A stretch of 64,000 nucleotides of DNA from Salinisphaera sp. Q1T1-3. GTDB lineage: Bacteria; Pseudomonadota; Gammaproteobacteria; Nevskiales; Salinisphaeraceae. Below the pieces are notes generated by a model. That model worked only from the letters and a program-made list of their open reading frames with translations, ran no database searches and was not told where the DNA came from. Positions 1 to 10,743 of this stretch are shown here, piece after piece. The translations under genes and the position numbers were made by a program. The stretch is from assembly GCF_003602005.1 (NCBI RefSeq), contig NZ_QZWD01000006.1:124001-188000 (forward strand), in the 5' to 3' direction. The number at the start of each line of letters is the position of its first letter. Position 1 is the first letter of the stretch.

Positions 1-1
1 C

Positions 2-2656
2 CGTGAAGAACGGGCCCGCGAGCGTGCCGCCAAGAAGGCCGAAACCAGCGAGACAGCTACGGCCGAAGCGCCCAGCGACATCCAGGTCAAGTTCAAGAAC
101 GGCCAGTCCGCCGAGCTGGACCGGGACCGTCTCCAGCGCGTGATCGCCGAGGCCTGCGAGGGGATCGACGGCGTCACCGCCCAGACTGTCTTCGACGACA
201 CGCTCAAAAACGCCTACGACGGCATCACCGAGGACGAGCTGTCCACAGCGCTCATCCTGTCGGCCCGCCAGCGTCTGGAAGCCGAGCCCAACTACGGCAG
301 CACGGCGGCCCGCCTGCTCATGGACAAGCTGCGCCACGAAGCGCTGACGTTCCTGGCGGGCGGCGAAGTCATCTACGCCACGCATGCCGAAATGCGCGAG
401 CAGTATGCGAGCTATTTCGCCGACTATATCCATCGCGGCGTGCACCACGAGCTGCTGGATCCGCGTCTGGCCGAGTACGACCTCGACCAGCTCGGCAAGG
501 CGCTGATCGCCGATCGCGATCTCGAGTTCACCTATCTCGGCCTGCAGACGCTCTACGATCGCTACTTCATCCATCAGAACAACGTGCGCTTCGAGCTGCC
601 GCAGGCGTTCTACATGCGTGTGGCGATGGGCCTGGCGATCAACGAGATCGAGCGCGAAGAAAAAGCCATCGAGTTCTACAAGCTGCTCTCTTCGTTCGAC
701 TTCATGAGCAGCACGCCCACGCTGTTCAACTCCGGTACCCTGCGCCCGCAGCTGTCCTCCTGCTATCTCACCTCGGTGGACGACGATCTGCACGGCATCT
801 ACGAGGCGGTCCAGGACAACGCACTGTTGTCGAAATTCGCCGGCGGTCTGGGCAACGACTGGACGCCGGTGCGGGCCATGGGCGCCCACATCAAGGGCAC
901 CAACGGCAAGAGCCAGGGCGTCGTGCCGTTCTTGAAGGTGGTCAACGATACGGCCGTGGCCGTGAACCAGGGCGGCAAGCGCAAGGGCGCGGTCTGTGCC
1001 TATCTGGAAACCTGGCACAAGGACATCGAGGAATTCCTCGATCTGCGCAAGAACACCGGTGACGACCGGCGGCGCTGCCACGACATGAACACCGCGAACT
1101 GGATCCCGGATCTGTTCGTCAAGCGCGTGCTGAACGACGAGCCGTGGACGCTGTTCTCGCCCAACGACGTGCCCGAACTGCACGATCTGACCGGCCGCGC
1201 CTTCCAGGAGGCCTACGAGGCCTACGAGCGCAAGGCGGAAGCCGGCGAGATCACGAACTTCAAGACCATCCAGGCCGTCACCCTGTGGCGCAAGATGCTC
1301 TCCATGCTGTTCGAAACGGGCCACCCGTGGTTCACCTTCAAGGACCCGTGCAACCTGCGGTCCCCGCAGCAGCACAAGGGCGTGGTGCACAGCTCGAATC
1401 TCTGCACCGAGATCACGCTGAACACCGCGCCCGGCAAGGAAATCGCGGTCTGCAACCTGGGCTCGGTGAACCTGCCGCAGCATATCGAGAACGGTGTCCT
1501 GAACACCGAAAAGCTCGAGGCGACCATCAACACCGCCATGCGCATGCTCGATAACGTCATCGAGTACAACTACTACAGCGTCAAGACCGCCCGGGACTCC
1601 AACCTGCGCCATCGCCCCGTGGGCATGGGCCTGATGGGCTTCCAGGACGCCCTCTACAAGCTGAAACTGCCCTACGAGTCGGACGAGGCCGTCGCGTTCG
1701 CCGATCGCTCCATGGAACAGATCAGCTACTACGCCATCCAGGCCTCCACCAACCTGGCCGAAGAGCGGGGCGCCTACAGCACGTTCAAGGGCAGCCTGTG
1801 GGATCAGGGCATCCTGCCGATCGATTCCATCAAGCTGCTGCGCGAGAACCGTGGCGCCGAATACCTCGACCAGGACGAGTCGCAGACGCTGGATTGGGAG
1901 ACCCTGCGGGCTCGCGTGCAGCAGGTGGGCATGCGCAACTCCAACTGCATGGCCATCGCCCCGACGGCGACCATCGCCAACATCACCGGCGTGTCGCAGT
2001 CCATCGAGCCGACGTATCAGAACCTGTACGTCAAATCGAACCTGTCGGGCGAGTTCACCGTCGCCAACCCCTATCTGGTCGAAGACCTCAAGGCACGCGG
2101 CCTGTGGGACCAGGTCATGGCCAACGACCTGAAGTATTACGACGGCTCCGTCCAGGCCATCGACCGCATCCCGGACGAACTCAAGGTGCTCTATAAATGC
2201 GCCTTCGAGATCGACCCGCGCTGGCTGGTGGAATCCGGTTCGCGGCGCCAGAAGTGGCTGGACCAGGCCCAGAGCCTGAACCTTTACATGGCCGAACCCT
2301 CGGGCCGCAAGCTGGACGAGCTCTACAAGCTCGCCTGGAAGAAAGGCCTGAAGACCACCTACTACCTGCGCACCATGGGGGCGACGCACACCGAGAAATC
2401 TACCATCTCGGATCATCGCCTGAACGCCGTGGCCAACGGCGGCAAGGGCTCGGGCGGTGGCCACACGGCCGGTAGCGGCAACGGCGGCAGCCCCGCGGCC
2501 AGCAGCACCGGCGGCGGCGCCAGCGGGCACGCGGCGAGCGGCAACGGGGCCAGCGCCCGGTCGACGGCGAGTGCCGCCAGCCCGGCGCCGGCGGCGGCCC
2601 CGGTCGCCCCCATGGCCTGTGCCATCGACGACCCGGACTGCGAGGCCTGTCAGTAA
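2..2656 (+). CDS. nrdA: Ribonucleoside-diphosphate reductase, large (alpha) subunit, 5' end outside window
   Basis: Class I ribonucleotide reductase catalytic subunit, which reduces NDPs to dNDPs. The frame is open from base 2, so the true start lies left of the window; the GTG at 140 falls inside an ATP-cone domain and is not the start. The ATP cone (allosteric site) is encoded at about 90-330. Catalytic residues are visible: the first redox Cys at 761-763 (context SSCYLTS), Asn-x-Cys-x-Glu at 1397-1411 (NLCTE), the second redox Cys at 1451-1453, and the radical-transfer Tyr pair at 2360-2365 (TTYYLRT). A Gly/Ser/Ala-rich flexible linker (about 2440-2600) leads to a C-terminal tail ending CEACQ, which should carry the thioredoxin-exchangeable cysteines. 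nrdB follows 90 bp downstream on the same strand. Confidence 0.97.
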   Translation, partial: REERARERAAKKAETSETATAEAPSDIQVKFKNGQSAELDRDRLQRVIAEACEGIDGVTAQTVFDDTLKNAYDGITEDELSTALILSARQRLEAEPNYGSTAARLLMDKLRHEALTFLAGGEVIYATHAEMREQYASYFADYIHRGVHHELLDPRLAEYDLDQLGKALIADRDLEFTYLGLQTLYDRYFIHQNNVRFELPQAFYMRVAMGLAINEIEREEKAIEFYKLLSSFDFMSSTPTLFNSGTLRPQLSSCYLTSVDDDLHGIYEAVQDNALLSKFAGGLGNDWTPVRAMGAHIKGTNGKSQGVVPFLKVVNDTAVAVNQGGKRKGAVCAYLETWHKDIEEFLDLRKNTGDDRRRCHDMNTANWIPDLFVKRVLNDEPWTLFSPNDVPELHDLTGRAFQEAYEAYERKAEAGEITNFKTIQAVTLWRKMLSMLFETGHPWFTFKDPCNLRSPQQHKGVVHSSNLCTEITLNTAPGKEIAVCNLGSVNLPQHIENGVLNTEKLEATINTAMRMLDNVIEYNYYSVKTARDSNLRHRPVGMGLMGFQDALYKLKLPYESDEAVAFADRSMEQISYYAIQASTNLAEERGAYSTFKGSLWDQGILPIDSIKLLRENRGAEYLDQDESQTLDWETLRARVQQVGMRNSNCMAIAPTATIANITGVSQSIEPTYQNLYVKSNLSGEFTVANPYLVEDLKARGLWDQVMANDLKYYDGSVQAIDRIPDELKVLYKCAFEIDPRWLVESGSRRQKWLDQAQSLNLYMAEPSGRKLDELYKLAWKKGLKTTYYLRTMGATHTEKSTISDHRLNAVANGGKGSGGGHTAGSGNGGSPAASSTGGGASGHAASGNGASARSTASAASPAPAAAPVAPMACAIDDPDCEACQ

Positions 2657-2692
2657 GACAGTCGGGCCGGCGCTTGCCGCCGGCCCACTGTC
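2657..2692 (+). other. Intercistronic stem-loop between nrdA and nrdB
   Basis: Immediately after the nrdA stop there is a long GC-rich inverted repeat. GACAGT pairs with ACTGTC outside, and GGGCCGGCG pairs with CGCCGGCCC inside, around a short loop. There is no T-run, so it is more likely an RNA-processing or partial attenuation element that sets the nrdA:nrdB ratio than a full terminator. The function is inferred. Confidence 0.5.
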
Positions 2693-2746
2693 ATCGACAC
2701 CCGCGTTCTAAACCGTAATTAAAGCAGCACACGACAGGAACCCATC

Positions 2747-3946
<1,200 letters not shown>

Positions 3947-3999
3947 TTAATCTCGTTATGGATGCTTAATTGTGAAATAACAATCCGAGGAGATCACTG

Positions 4000-4869
4000 A
4001 TGCCGTCTAGCGAACAAATAAGTGCGAGTAGAAAGTTGTTGCAGAACCCCTACGCATACCTAGACGACATCGGTGGATTCTCGGCACTCCCGGTGACTTC
4101 GAAGGGAGCGAAAAAACAGGCTGATAGAGAGACGATCAAAACATCCTTGGCCAAGCTCCGGAACGATATCTCGGTCGGCAAGCGACTTTCAGATAACGAA
4201 ATAGCGCTGGCAGCTAGATGGGCCCATAAGCAAATTTGGCAAAGTAGAGATCTAATTTGGGGGACGAACTTACCCAAGGATCGGGCAGAAATGATCAATG
4301 CTGCCGAGCTTCTTGGACTGATTGGCTATAGGGTTAATCGCGAGAAAGTGCTTGGCCAATTTATGGTCGGCGGGCAACGCGCCGAAGTGGCCGGGATCTT
4401 GGATCGGGATAATGAGGAGGTTCATATTTCCCCGATGTTTGATCCCGAGGTGTGTAATTTTACGCTCGCTCATGAGGTAGGGCATGTATTGCTTCATGAA
4501 GGTACAGGATTGCATCGTGATCGTGCGCTAGATGGTACCTCTTCCAAACTTCGGCGAGTTGGCATCGAGTATGAGGCTGACAAGTTTGCCAGCTATTTTT
4601 TAATGCCCGAGAAAACACTAAAAGCGAAATTCAAAAAATTCTTTGGCACCGAACTTTTCGTCATTAATGAAGTAACAGCTTTTGCGTTTCAAAGAGATAC
4701 GGTTTCAGCTTTTAAAAGTCAACATGCTTCAATAAGAGCGCTTGCTCGTAAGCTTGCCTCTGCCGAATCTTACGATGGGAAAAGGTTCAATTCTTTAGCT
4801 GCGCAGTTTGGAGTGTCGGTGGAGGCAATGGCGATAAGGATGGAAGAATTGAACTTGGTGCAATACTAG
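4000..4869 (+). CDS. ImmA/IrrE-family metallopeptidase
   Basis: 289 aa predicted zinc metallopeptidase. The HEVGH motif is at residues 158-162, with a downstream glutamate at 192 in EYEADKFASYFLMP as likely third ligand. This is the usual M78/ImmA arrangement. The C-terminal stretch LAAQFGVSVEAMAIRMEEL resembles the usual ImmA tail. About 90 N-terminal residues before the peptidase core are not recognised. ImmA-type proteins commonly cleave phage or mobile-element repressors or act with Xre antitoxins, but no Xre partner is encoded next to it. GAGGAG lies 7 nt before the ATG. The gene is clearly AT-richer than nrdAB, which suggests horizontal origin, and it converges on the unknown pair 4980-6561. 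Confidence 0.85.
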   Translation: MPSSEQISASRKLLQNPYAYLDDIGGFSALPVTSKGAKKQADRETIKTSLAKLRNDISVGKRLSDNEIALAARWAHKQIWQSRDLIWGTNLPKDRAEMINAAELLGLIGYRVNREKVLGQFMVGGQRAEVAGILDRDNEEVHISPMFDPEVCNFTLAHEVGHVLLHEGTGLHRDRALDGTSSKLRRVGIEYEADKFASYFLMPEKTLKAKFKKFFGTELFVINEVTAFAFQRDTVSAFKSQHASIRALARKLASAESYDGKRFNSLAAQFGVSVEAMAIRMEELNLVQY

Positions 4870-4919
4870 GAAGTTCCGAGTAAGCATCAGGCTGTCGGCC
4901 TTCACAATCAGTCTATAAC

Positions 4920-4955
4920 TTTTTACTGGCTAATATTGAGAAATAGCCGGTAAAG
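4920..4955. terminator. Hairpin between convergent genes
   Basis: TTTACTGGCTA pairs with TAGCCGGTAAA (one mismatch) around an 11-nt loop, midway between the convergent stops at 4869 and 4980. There is no clear T-run on either side, so a terminator role rests on position and stem only. Confidence 0.35.
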
Positions 4956-4979
4956 GTGGTGCCGATATCTTACGTGCTG

Positions 4980-5519
4980 TTACCTTTTGACCTTTTGTCT
5001 TTTTTTTGAGAGAAAACGGTATGATTTTGCGCGACTACTTTTTTGCCGCTGTTTAGCATGATCACGCCTCAGTATGTCGGCAGGTGCGACTGCAATTAAC
5101 AACGTAATTAACTGTAAGCCGGTAAGGATTAACAAGCTGGTATAGGATATACCGCGAAGAAGCTGGACCTGCGCCCTAAGCCACGGTATTTGTTCCAATA
5201 AAGGCTTTAGCACACTCAGCAGAAGTGCGACAGCAACTATCAGAGCCGCAAAAAAAATTGGTTGAATGAGCTTTTTGAGCCGTATCTCATCGCGGAGCGA
5301 GGTTTGCTCGTCAGAATGCCTAGCGGCTCTCGTTAGAATTTCCGGGTATATGATTGCTAGCCATGCTCCCATGACGCCGAACACTATCGCGGATGTATTA
5401 CGAAGTGCTGCGTAAAGGGGCATTTGTTCCGACATAGGAATATGGCGTCCATACCAGTATGCGATAGCAGCGATGGCTGCCCCTATGGTTATGCCCACTA
5501 GTAGATGACGGAAAGCCAT
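4980..5519 (-). CDS. Four-helix membrane protein of unknown function
   Basis: 179 aa. Hydrophobic segments at about 7-24, 37-57, 89-107 and 123-146 suggest four transmembrane helices, followed by a strongly basic C-terminal tail (Arg/Lys-rich, last 30 residues) that would face the cytoplasm. No family is recognised. It begins 7 bp after the stop of the upstream 344-aa gene on the same strand, so the two are almost certainly co-transcribed and may act together. Base composition is lower in GC than the window average. A small membrane protein paired with a larger soluble protein on an island is a common layout for phage-defence pairs, but no defence family is identified. Confidence 0.75.
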   Translation of the reverse strand: MAFRHLLVGITIGAAIAAIAYWYGRHIPMSEQMPLYAALRNTSAIVFGVMGAWLAIIYPEILTRAARHSDEQTSLRDEIRLKKLIQPIFFAALIVAVALLLSVLKPLLEQIPWLRAQVQLLRGISYTSLLILTGLQLITLLIAVAPADILRRDHAKQRQKSSRAKSYRFLSKKRQKVKR

Positions 5520-5526
5520 GTTCTGG

Positions 5527-6561
5527 TCAGTCTAAGAGATCAAGCATGCGCCGGCGGGTTCTCACTAGTTCGCTAAGCAGGGATCGGGAATTAACTACTT
5601 CCTCATTTGCTCGTTGAACCTCGATGTCGAATTTGTCGCGAGCAAGGCTATTACCGAACCATCGCGGTACTTGCTCACCCCGCATTATCACCCCAACATC
5701 TATCCACTTGCTGTCTCCGTCGGCGTCTTCTTCCCGCCATTGTTCGATAATGCCTTCTAGTTCGTCCTGCGTCGGCTGGTAGTCTATTTCGTACCGAACG
5801 TGATGAGTTTGCTGAATTTCCTGGGGTTCGCTAATACCAAAAGCGGTTAATAGGGTGCCCCATGGGTCTAAGTGATCGTCCACATAGGGTTCGAGCGCAT
5901 TCTTTTTGATGAGGCGTCGAATATGCGCTTGGTTATCTCGGATATACTCGAGCTCCCCGGGCTTCCGGACGGGCTGTGATCGGAACCGCGGCCAAAAATG
6001 CTCAGGTTCGTCAGCGTCGTCGAAGGCGTATCCTAATATCTCGTGCTCTTCGTGGTTATCTTTATTGACGACTGTATAGCTGGAAAACTTAGCCATAAAA
6101 TCATTTAGATAGCGGTAAAGATTTCTTCGGCCGTTCATCCTATTTCTGAAGCGAATAGTCGCGTAGACATTGCGCGCCGGAACAAACCAAAAATAGGTAG
6201 CAAAACCGGGGATGCTATTTTCAGGGATATCAGAGAACTGTACCTCAGTATTCCCGACGGCTTGTCTAGCAAGCACGCTTGGTATTGACCCATCAACGCT
6301 TGGAACTTCATTCCAAGTGACTAATAGAAAGTCGCCGGTTACGTCATCGGATACTAGGTCGAAGCAATAAGTCGGCATGCCGTCGTCGGAATCGTCGACC
6401 TCGAATGTGCACGTTTCGCCGAGTGCAAGCCCTCCTTCGTGAACCCATGTATGAAGCTGGCTCAAGATATCCGAAATATCACCGAAAGCTGCCTCATCTT
6501 CACCGGTTTTGTAATAGCCGCATTCGGTTATTTCGTAAAATCGAACACTTATTTCTTCCAC
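5527..6561 (-). CDS. Unknown 344-aa soluble protein, first gene of a two-gene unit
   Basis: 344 aa, acidic, with no membrane segment or signal peptide. The N-terminal half looks alpha/beta, with several aromatic-rich strands (YFWFVPARNVYATIRFRNR at about 132-150). The C-terminal third is charged and helical (TQDELEGIIEQWREED; RANEEVVNSRSLLSELVRT). I do not recognise the family. It lies directly upstream of the membrane protein at 4980-5519 with a 7-bp gap, in an AT-richer segment bordered by an ImmA-type peptidase and an IS3 remnant. An accessory, possibly anti-phage, role is an inference from context only. Confidence 0.75.
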   Translation of the reverse strand: MEEISVRFYEITECGYYKTGEDEAAFGDISDILSQLHTWVHEGGLALGETCTFEVDDSDDGMPTYCFDLVSDDVTGDFLLVTWNEVPSVDGSIPSVLARQAVGNTEVQFSDIPENSIPGFATYFWFVPARNVYATIRFRNRMNGRRNLYRYLNDFMAKFSSYTVVNKDNHEEHEILGYAFDDADEPEHFWPRFRSQPVRKPGELEYIRDNQAHIRRLIKKNALEPYVDDHLDPWGTLLTAFGISEPQEIQQTHHVRYEIDYQPTQDELEGIIEQWREEDADGDSKWIDVGVIMRGEQVPRWFGNSLARDKFDIEVQRANEEVVNSRSLLSELVRTRRRMLDLLD

Positions 6562-6686
6562 GACGTGTTGGCCCCTTCCCCTAGATAGTGCAGAAAGGAT
6601 AGTGGCTCAGGTTACATTGTGGTTCAAGCGGATAGAGAGGCTGATGGGGTCAGATTGAGCTAGCCCGGCTCCCACGGACAGGTCAA

Positions 6687-6842
6687 TCAAGCAAAAGCCT
6701 GATGCGTTTCCTCCACTTCTAGCGGTGTTCGGTAACCCGGCGTTTGATGGATGCACTGGCGGTTATAGAACACCTCGATATATTCGAAGATCGCGGTACG
6801 AGCCGCTTGGCGGCTGGCAAACACGCGACGATCGATGAGCTC
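6687..6842 (-). pseudogene. IS3-family transposase (OrfB) C-terminal remnant
   Basis: Read on the minus strand, an open stretch of about 51 codons ends in TGA at 6687. It encodes the conserved C-terminus of IS3-type DDE transposases, for example IEVFYNRQCIHQTPGYRTPL, the usual end of the integrase core. The rest of the transposase is absent, so this is a deletion relic. It marks the right flank of the AT-rich island. Confidence 0.85.
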
Positions 6843-7085
6843 GGGAATAATAGGGGTCAGACCCCTAAAAAAACCTCGGGAGTAAGTTGTTGATGCCTCG
6901 ATTGACCGGCGGCTGGTAGCCCGTCAATCGGGAAGATTTGCGGGCTTTTTCAGCAGCCTCCTAAAAAACCTATAGTCAGGTCGGCTGATCTGGTCCGGCT
7001 TTATTTCGAAGCCGATAAATCGATCTCGTCGAGGTTAAGCCCGCGAATACAACCTGACAAAGCGATGGTCGAAGGCCTCGATGTC
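6843..7085. other. Non-coding segment with palindromes next to the IS3 remnant
   Basis: No gene seen. It holds a perfect palindrome around GGGGTCAGACCCC (about 6854-6866) and a hairpin ATTGAC...GTCAAT (6901-6928), then the tract GGGCTTTTTCAGCAGCCTCC, which resembles insertion-sequence end debris. The DUF4105 gene ends at 7086. Confidence 0.4.
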
Positions 7086-8957
7086 CTAGAAAAAGTGCCG
7101 AAACGACAGCTGGCAGTCGGCTTGCCCTTGCGCGTTCCAGCTTTCGTACTCGCAGCGTGCCCGGAGTGCGTTGTTGCGCGATACCGGCAGGTTGGCGCTC
7201 AGGCCGGCACGCGTTCGATGGAATCCTTGGGCGAAATAACGCTGTGATAGCTCGAGGCCCCATTGCACCGTGGGCGTGATCCATAGCGCCCCGGCGTTGG
7301 CGCCCAGGCCGGTCCCGAACGTTGGCTCTTGGGTCGCGACGGTTTCCAGGCGTGCGGCCGCAAAGACGTAAGGCACCACGTCACCCACGCGCCAGGACAA
7401 CCCCGGGCCACCGTCCAGGTACAGGCCCAGCTGGCGGGTCGAGCCCGCCGGCGTTTGCTCGAGGCCGCTGTCCACAAACCACGATATCGGCTTGAAGAAA
7501 GTGCCACGCGGGGCAATCGAGCGGATATTGACCAGTCCGAGACGTTCCAGCTCGATGTCGCCGTTGTCGTAGGCCCGCAGCTTTAAATCCAGGCCCTGAA
7601 TACCGGCGCCTGTGGGGAAACCCTGGGGACGGTCGAGTACGTCGTGGTAGGTCATGCGAAACCCGAACTCGCCGTACGAAGCGCCGTCGATACGCCCGCC
7701 GGCCAGCGAGATCAGATGCGTGGCATGGCCTTTTTCGGGCGGCGCCGGTGGTGTCGCGGGCGCGGCCGCCGGCGCCGGATTCCTTTGTATCGCACGCAGC
7801 AAGGCCAGACTGTCATGCGCGGTGCTCTTATCGCGCTGGCGCGTGCGCCCATCGACGCGTAATGCTTGATACGCCACCTGGGCCACCCGGTGACGTGCCG
7901 CCGGTCGCAGATCCTGAAACGCCGGCGTTTCCAGCAATCCGGTATTCCGGGTCAGTCGCTTGGTCAGTGCCCGCTCGGAAGAACTCAATGGGTCTGCGTA
8001 CCGCTGCAGCGTGTGGATCTTGGACGGCCGGTAATGGTTGTCGCTGACTAGGCCCGCATCAACGAGGGTACGAATGGTATGGACCGGCAGCTCGGCAAAT
8101 CGCTGGCCGGCCAGCAGCGGTAAATCCGGACGCGCGACGTGAATCAGCTCAAGCAGGCGAAACGAGCAGTTCTCGTCGAAGAAGAAGTAATCGAAATTGA
8201 CCCCGCGCAACTCCCAGAGATGCCGAACCAGCCAGTCGAGTGCGTCGTGATCCAGGTTCAACGGGTATTCCCATATATCCCGGTTTTCGATGAACCCGTA
8301 TCGATGGATCGTTTCGACGTAAGAATTGACCGAGAACCGGCCCGGATAACCGCCGACCAGGCCGCGCCAGACATAAAGCGCCGAGCCGTCTGCGCCCGTC
8401 GACTGGGCGGAGAAATTGATGGCCCGAGAGAGATACGCCGATTCGGGCTTGGCCGAGGCGTCGAGTCGGAGCAGGGTATGGCCGAACATCGATGAAGGGC
8501 TATTCAGATACGCGGCCGGAAAAACCATTACGAGCCGCCCGATCGGCATGCGATCCCGCCAGTCCTGGTAGTCGGTGCAATGGGCGAGCGCATCGGTCGT
8601 GTCCCAGCCAAGTTGTGTGGCCACGAATTTGTAGCGTGCTGGATACCGGCATCGCGCCGGGCTGTCGGGCTTGGCCAGGGCCTGGATGGTGGCGGCTAGC
8701 TCGTCGGCCGCGTTGGTGGCGCCATCGGACGCCAGGAAAAAGTTCGGGTCGTCCACATAGCTTTCGCCCACGCCGCGCAGCGTCGCGCCGGGGTTGTAAT
8801 GCAACAGCGCCTGCCAACGCGGTGTATCAGCCAGGCGCGCAATCGTTGCGGTATCGGGCATGGCCTGGGCGCTATCGCGCGCTGCCGCGGAAGAGGATAT
8901 GCACACGCTGGCTGTGACCCCGACCAGGCCCAGCGCGAACCAGCACAAAAAACGCAT
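7086..8957 (-). CDS. DUF4105 (Lnb N-terminal domain) outer-envelope protein
   Basis: 623 aa exported protein with an N-terminal signal peptide (FALGLVGVTASVCISSSAAA). The middle part has the DUF4105 / Lnb-like signature SPSSMFGHTLLRLD (about residue 155) and HxxYGFIENRDIWEYPL. In Gram-positives the related Lnb domain takes part in lipoprotein N-acyl transfer; in proteobacteria the role is unknown. The last 200 residues alternate polar and aromatic residues and end in Phe (LSFRHFF), suggesting an outer-membrane beta-barrel-like C-terminus. It lies downstream of the DUF3015 gene on the same strand, a pairing often seen in gammaproteobacteria, with a terminator-like hairpin between them. Confidence 0.85.
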   Translation of the reverse strand: MRFLCWFALGLVGVTASVCISSSAAARDSAQAMPDTATIARLADTPRWQALLHYNPGATLRGVGESYVDDPNFFLASDGATNAADELAATIQALAKPDSPARCRYPARYKFVATQLGWDTTDALAHCTDYQDWRDRMPIGRLVMVFPAAYLNSPSSMFGHTLLRLDASAKPESAYLSRAINFSAQSTGADGSALYVWRGLVGGYPGRFSVNSYVETIHRYGFIENRDIWEYPLNLDHDALDWLVRHLWELRGVNFDYFFFDENCSFRLLELIHVARPDLPLLAGQRFAELPVHTIRTLVDAGLVSDNHYRPSKIHTLQRYADPLSSSERALTKRLTRNTGLLETPAFQDLRPAARHRVAQVAYQALRVDGRTRQRDKSTAHDSLALLRAIQRNPAPAAAPATPPAPPEKGHATHLISLAGGRIDGASYGEFGFRMTYHDVLDRPQGFPTGAGIQGLDLKLRAYDNGDIELERLGLVNIRSIAPRGTFFKPISWFVDSGLEQTPAGSTRQLGLYLDGGPGLSWRVGDVVPYVFAAARLETVATQEPTFGTGLGANAGALWITPTVQWGLELSQRYFAQGFHRTRAGLSANLPVSRNNALRARCEYESWNAQGQADCQLSFRHFF

Positions 8958-8977
8958 CGCTACCTGCCACTAGACAT

Positions 8978-9010
8978 AAAAAACCCTGCCAAGGCGAATG
9001 CCTGGCAGGG
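8978..9010 (-). terminator. Rho-independent terminator after the DUF3015 gene
   Basis: On the minus strand CCCTGCCA and TGGCAGGG form an 8-bp stem (8984-9010) followed directly by six T residues. It sits between the DUF3015 stop (9039) and the DUF4105 start (8957), so it probably attenuates read-through rather than separating unrelated genes. Confidence 0.8.
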
Positions 9011-9038
9011 CGTGCATGGCCCGTTGGCCAACGCAGAT

Positions 9039-9521
9039 TTACGAGGCGTAAACCTTCAGGCGTTCATCCTGGCGCATGACGGAATCGATATGCGTCATCA
9101 CCTGCCCGGCATCGACATCCTGGCTCGGGAATACATCGGCAAAGTGTTGATGCATGACGGTATCAAAGTGGGCTCGGTCTTCCGGCTCAATGCCCATGGA
9201 TACCGACAAGGCTGTGAGCGCCTCGCCATGGCCCACGGCCATATCCTGTGCCACTTCCTCCAGCATGCCATTCATCGCCAGAAGGCTCTTGCCGTCGTAG
9301 GTCAGCGCGCCACTCGTGTCACAACCATTGGTACCGCTGGTCATACCGAACGTTGCGTTGCCCGAAGTCCCGTTCACCGTTGTGGCCAGCAAGTGCACGG
9401 GCAAGCCGCTCTTGCCCTCGAACAACAGATTACCCCAGCCGCAGCCGTCCCCGCCGGGGGCGACAGCACTAGCCGACGCGCTCATACCCAACAACGCGGC
9501 GCCTACCAGAATCTTTTTCAT
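9039..9521 (-). CDS. DUF3015 family periplasmic protein
   Basis: 160 aa with a clean signal peptide (MKKILVGAALLGMSASASA). The mature part begins GGDGCGWGNLLFEGKSG, the typical DUF3015 start, and contains TSGTNGCDTSGALTYDGKS. Function is unknown; the family is secreted or periplasmic. AGAGGGAG precedes the ATG with good spacing. It is the first gene of the DUF3015-DUF4105 pair. Confidence 0.88.
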   Translation of the reverse strand: MKKILVGAALLGMSASASAVAPGGDGCGWGNLLFEGKSGLPVHLLATTVNGTSGNATFGMTSGTNGCDTSGALTYDGKSLLAMNGMLEEVAQDMAVGHGEALTALSVSMGIEPEDRAHFDTVMHQHFADVFPSQDVDAGQVMTHIDSVMRQDERLKVYAS

Positions 9522-10092
9522 AACTCCCTCTTTATTTGATTAATAACCCCAGAAGGCCATGATCCCCATGTGCCTTTCGCCTGACGATAGCTTGGCCTCG
9601 TGCAGCACACAACACATAGTCTTCTGAGGGCACCACAATGCGTCAGAATTCAAATGCCATCAACGCTTTTCTACATCGTGTGGGAGTGACAATAATTGTG
9701 ACGTAAACGTAAATTATGGAATGTAATGGCCCGCAATCTAATTTCGCGTGTCGAGAATTCGGCATATTCGTCGCCGGTCGGCCGGCGACGTGCGGTTTGT
9801 TCATTCATGCTGGTTGCCCCATGCGTTGACGGATCAGGGCGTGGCTGCCTCTTTCGCAGCGTCATGAGATCAGCGTCGGCGTCGATTTTGGTCACTGCGC
9901 GGCTGCGACGATGTCGGGCGCCCTGGGTATAGGCCTATCGCGCATCGGCGCCGGCCGATGTTCGCGCGGGTGTCGATGGATTGGCCGCGCTGCGGTCTTG
10001 GCCGCCTTTCTTCGAGGGTGTGTCGACAGCGTTCTGCGTGGTCGCAGGAGATGCTACGGAATCGAACACGCCGGCCTGGTCAAGAAAATGGA
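9522..10092. other. Intergenic region without recognisable gene
   Basis: About 570 bp. The part next to 9521 must hold the DUF3015 promoter; AT-rich sequence with ACAATAATTGT lies at about 9690-9700. The short open frames here have no family resemblance or good start sites and are not supported as genes. Confidence 0.4.
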
Positions 10093-10611
10093 CTATACCG
10101 AGTTGGAGGGGATCAGGCCGGAGAGCGACAAAATGACGCCGCCGAGATACAGCCCCACTCCGAAGGAAATATGAGCGATCAGCGAGCGGATTCGTGCCGC
10201 ATTCGGGCGTGCGCTGTGTGAAGCCGCCAGCCCGGCGCCGAATGCCGGCTGCATGATCAAAAAGGGGGCGGCAACGGATAACCCGCCGACGATTAATGCA
10301 GGCAGAAGCGTTGGATCGCTCGCCCACTCAAGGCTGCACGCTATGAGGAGAATGGCCGCGAAGACGAGGCCTATTGCGTAATGGACGAGCCAACCAATGA
10401 GCGCTTCACTCGCCACGCGGGGCGAATCGGCGATGGCGGCGTGGCTGAATTGCCCGCGCGACATGTGTCCGATCCAGCGACCAACGAGGGCGTAATTCAG
10501 GCCGGGAATGCCGAAGATGCGCTGTTGCATCCAGGCACATGCATCCATGAATGCGGTGGCAGTTATGCCGATGGCGGTCGCGGCACCGAGCGCGGTCACG
10601 AGGTCGTGCAT
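10093..10611 (-). CDS. DUF2938 family membrane protein
   Basis: 172 aa integral membrane protein with four hydrophobic segments, starting MHDLVTALGAATAIGITAT and including GRWIGHMSRGQFSHAAIADSP, a stretch typical of DUF2938. The start at 10611 is preferred over the upstream start codon at 10725 because the first 38 codons of the longer frame are Arg/Lys-rich, unlike the family, and run through the operator region. Function is unknown. It is transcribed divergently from the MerR gene at 10744, which probably controls it. Confidence 0.85.
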   Translation of the reverse strand: MHDLVTALGAATAIGITATAFMDACAWMQQRIFGIPGLNYALVGRWIGHMSRGQFSHAAIADSPRVASEALIGWLVHYAIGLVFAAILLIACSLEWASDPTLLPALIVGGLSVAAPFLIMQPAFGAGLAASHSARPNAARIRSLIAHISFGVGLYLGGVILSLSGLIPSNSV

Positions 10612-10718
10612 GGGTCTGAAGTCTTTGCTTGTGTCGAGTTTCGCTCGCCTGAGCGCCGGTTGGGCAGTTCTTGTCTGGCGTCGGCGTTTACCGAGGCGCA
10701 GGGATAAGACACGATACG

Positions 10719-10738
10719 ACTTCAAGTTGACTTGAAGT
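10719..10738. promoter_or_regulatory. MerR/SoxR-type operator between divergent genes
   Basis: ACTTCAAGT-TG-ACTTGAAGT, a perfect 9-bp inverted repeat with a 2-bp centre, very like the SoxR operator core (CTCAAGTTAACTTGAG type). It ends 5 bp before the MerR ATG and lies about 110 bp upstream of the DUF2938 start. MerR-family regulators bind such dyads in long-spacer promoters. Confidence 0.8.
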
Positions 10739-10743
10739 CAAGC

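Noticed and set aside
4980-6561. Identification of the two-gene unit as the Kiwa defence system (KwaA/KwaB)
   Set aside because: A four-helix protein plus a protein of about 340 aa is reminiscent of it, but gene order is reversed and no KwaB (DUF4868) features were recognised, so the name is not used.
9671-10174. Several open frames of 60-90 codons in the gap before the DUF2938 gene
   Set aside because: No ribosome sites, no hydrophobic or domain pattern, and they overlap each other on both strands.
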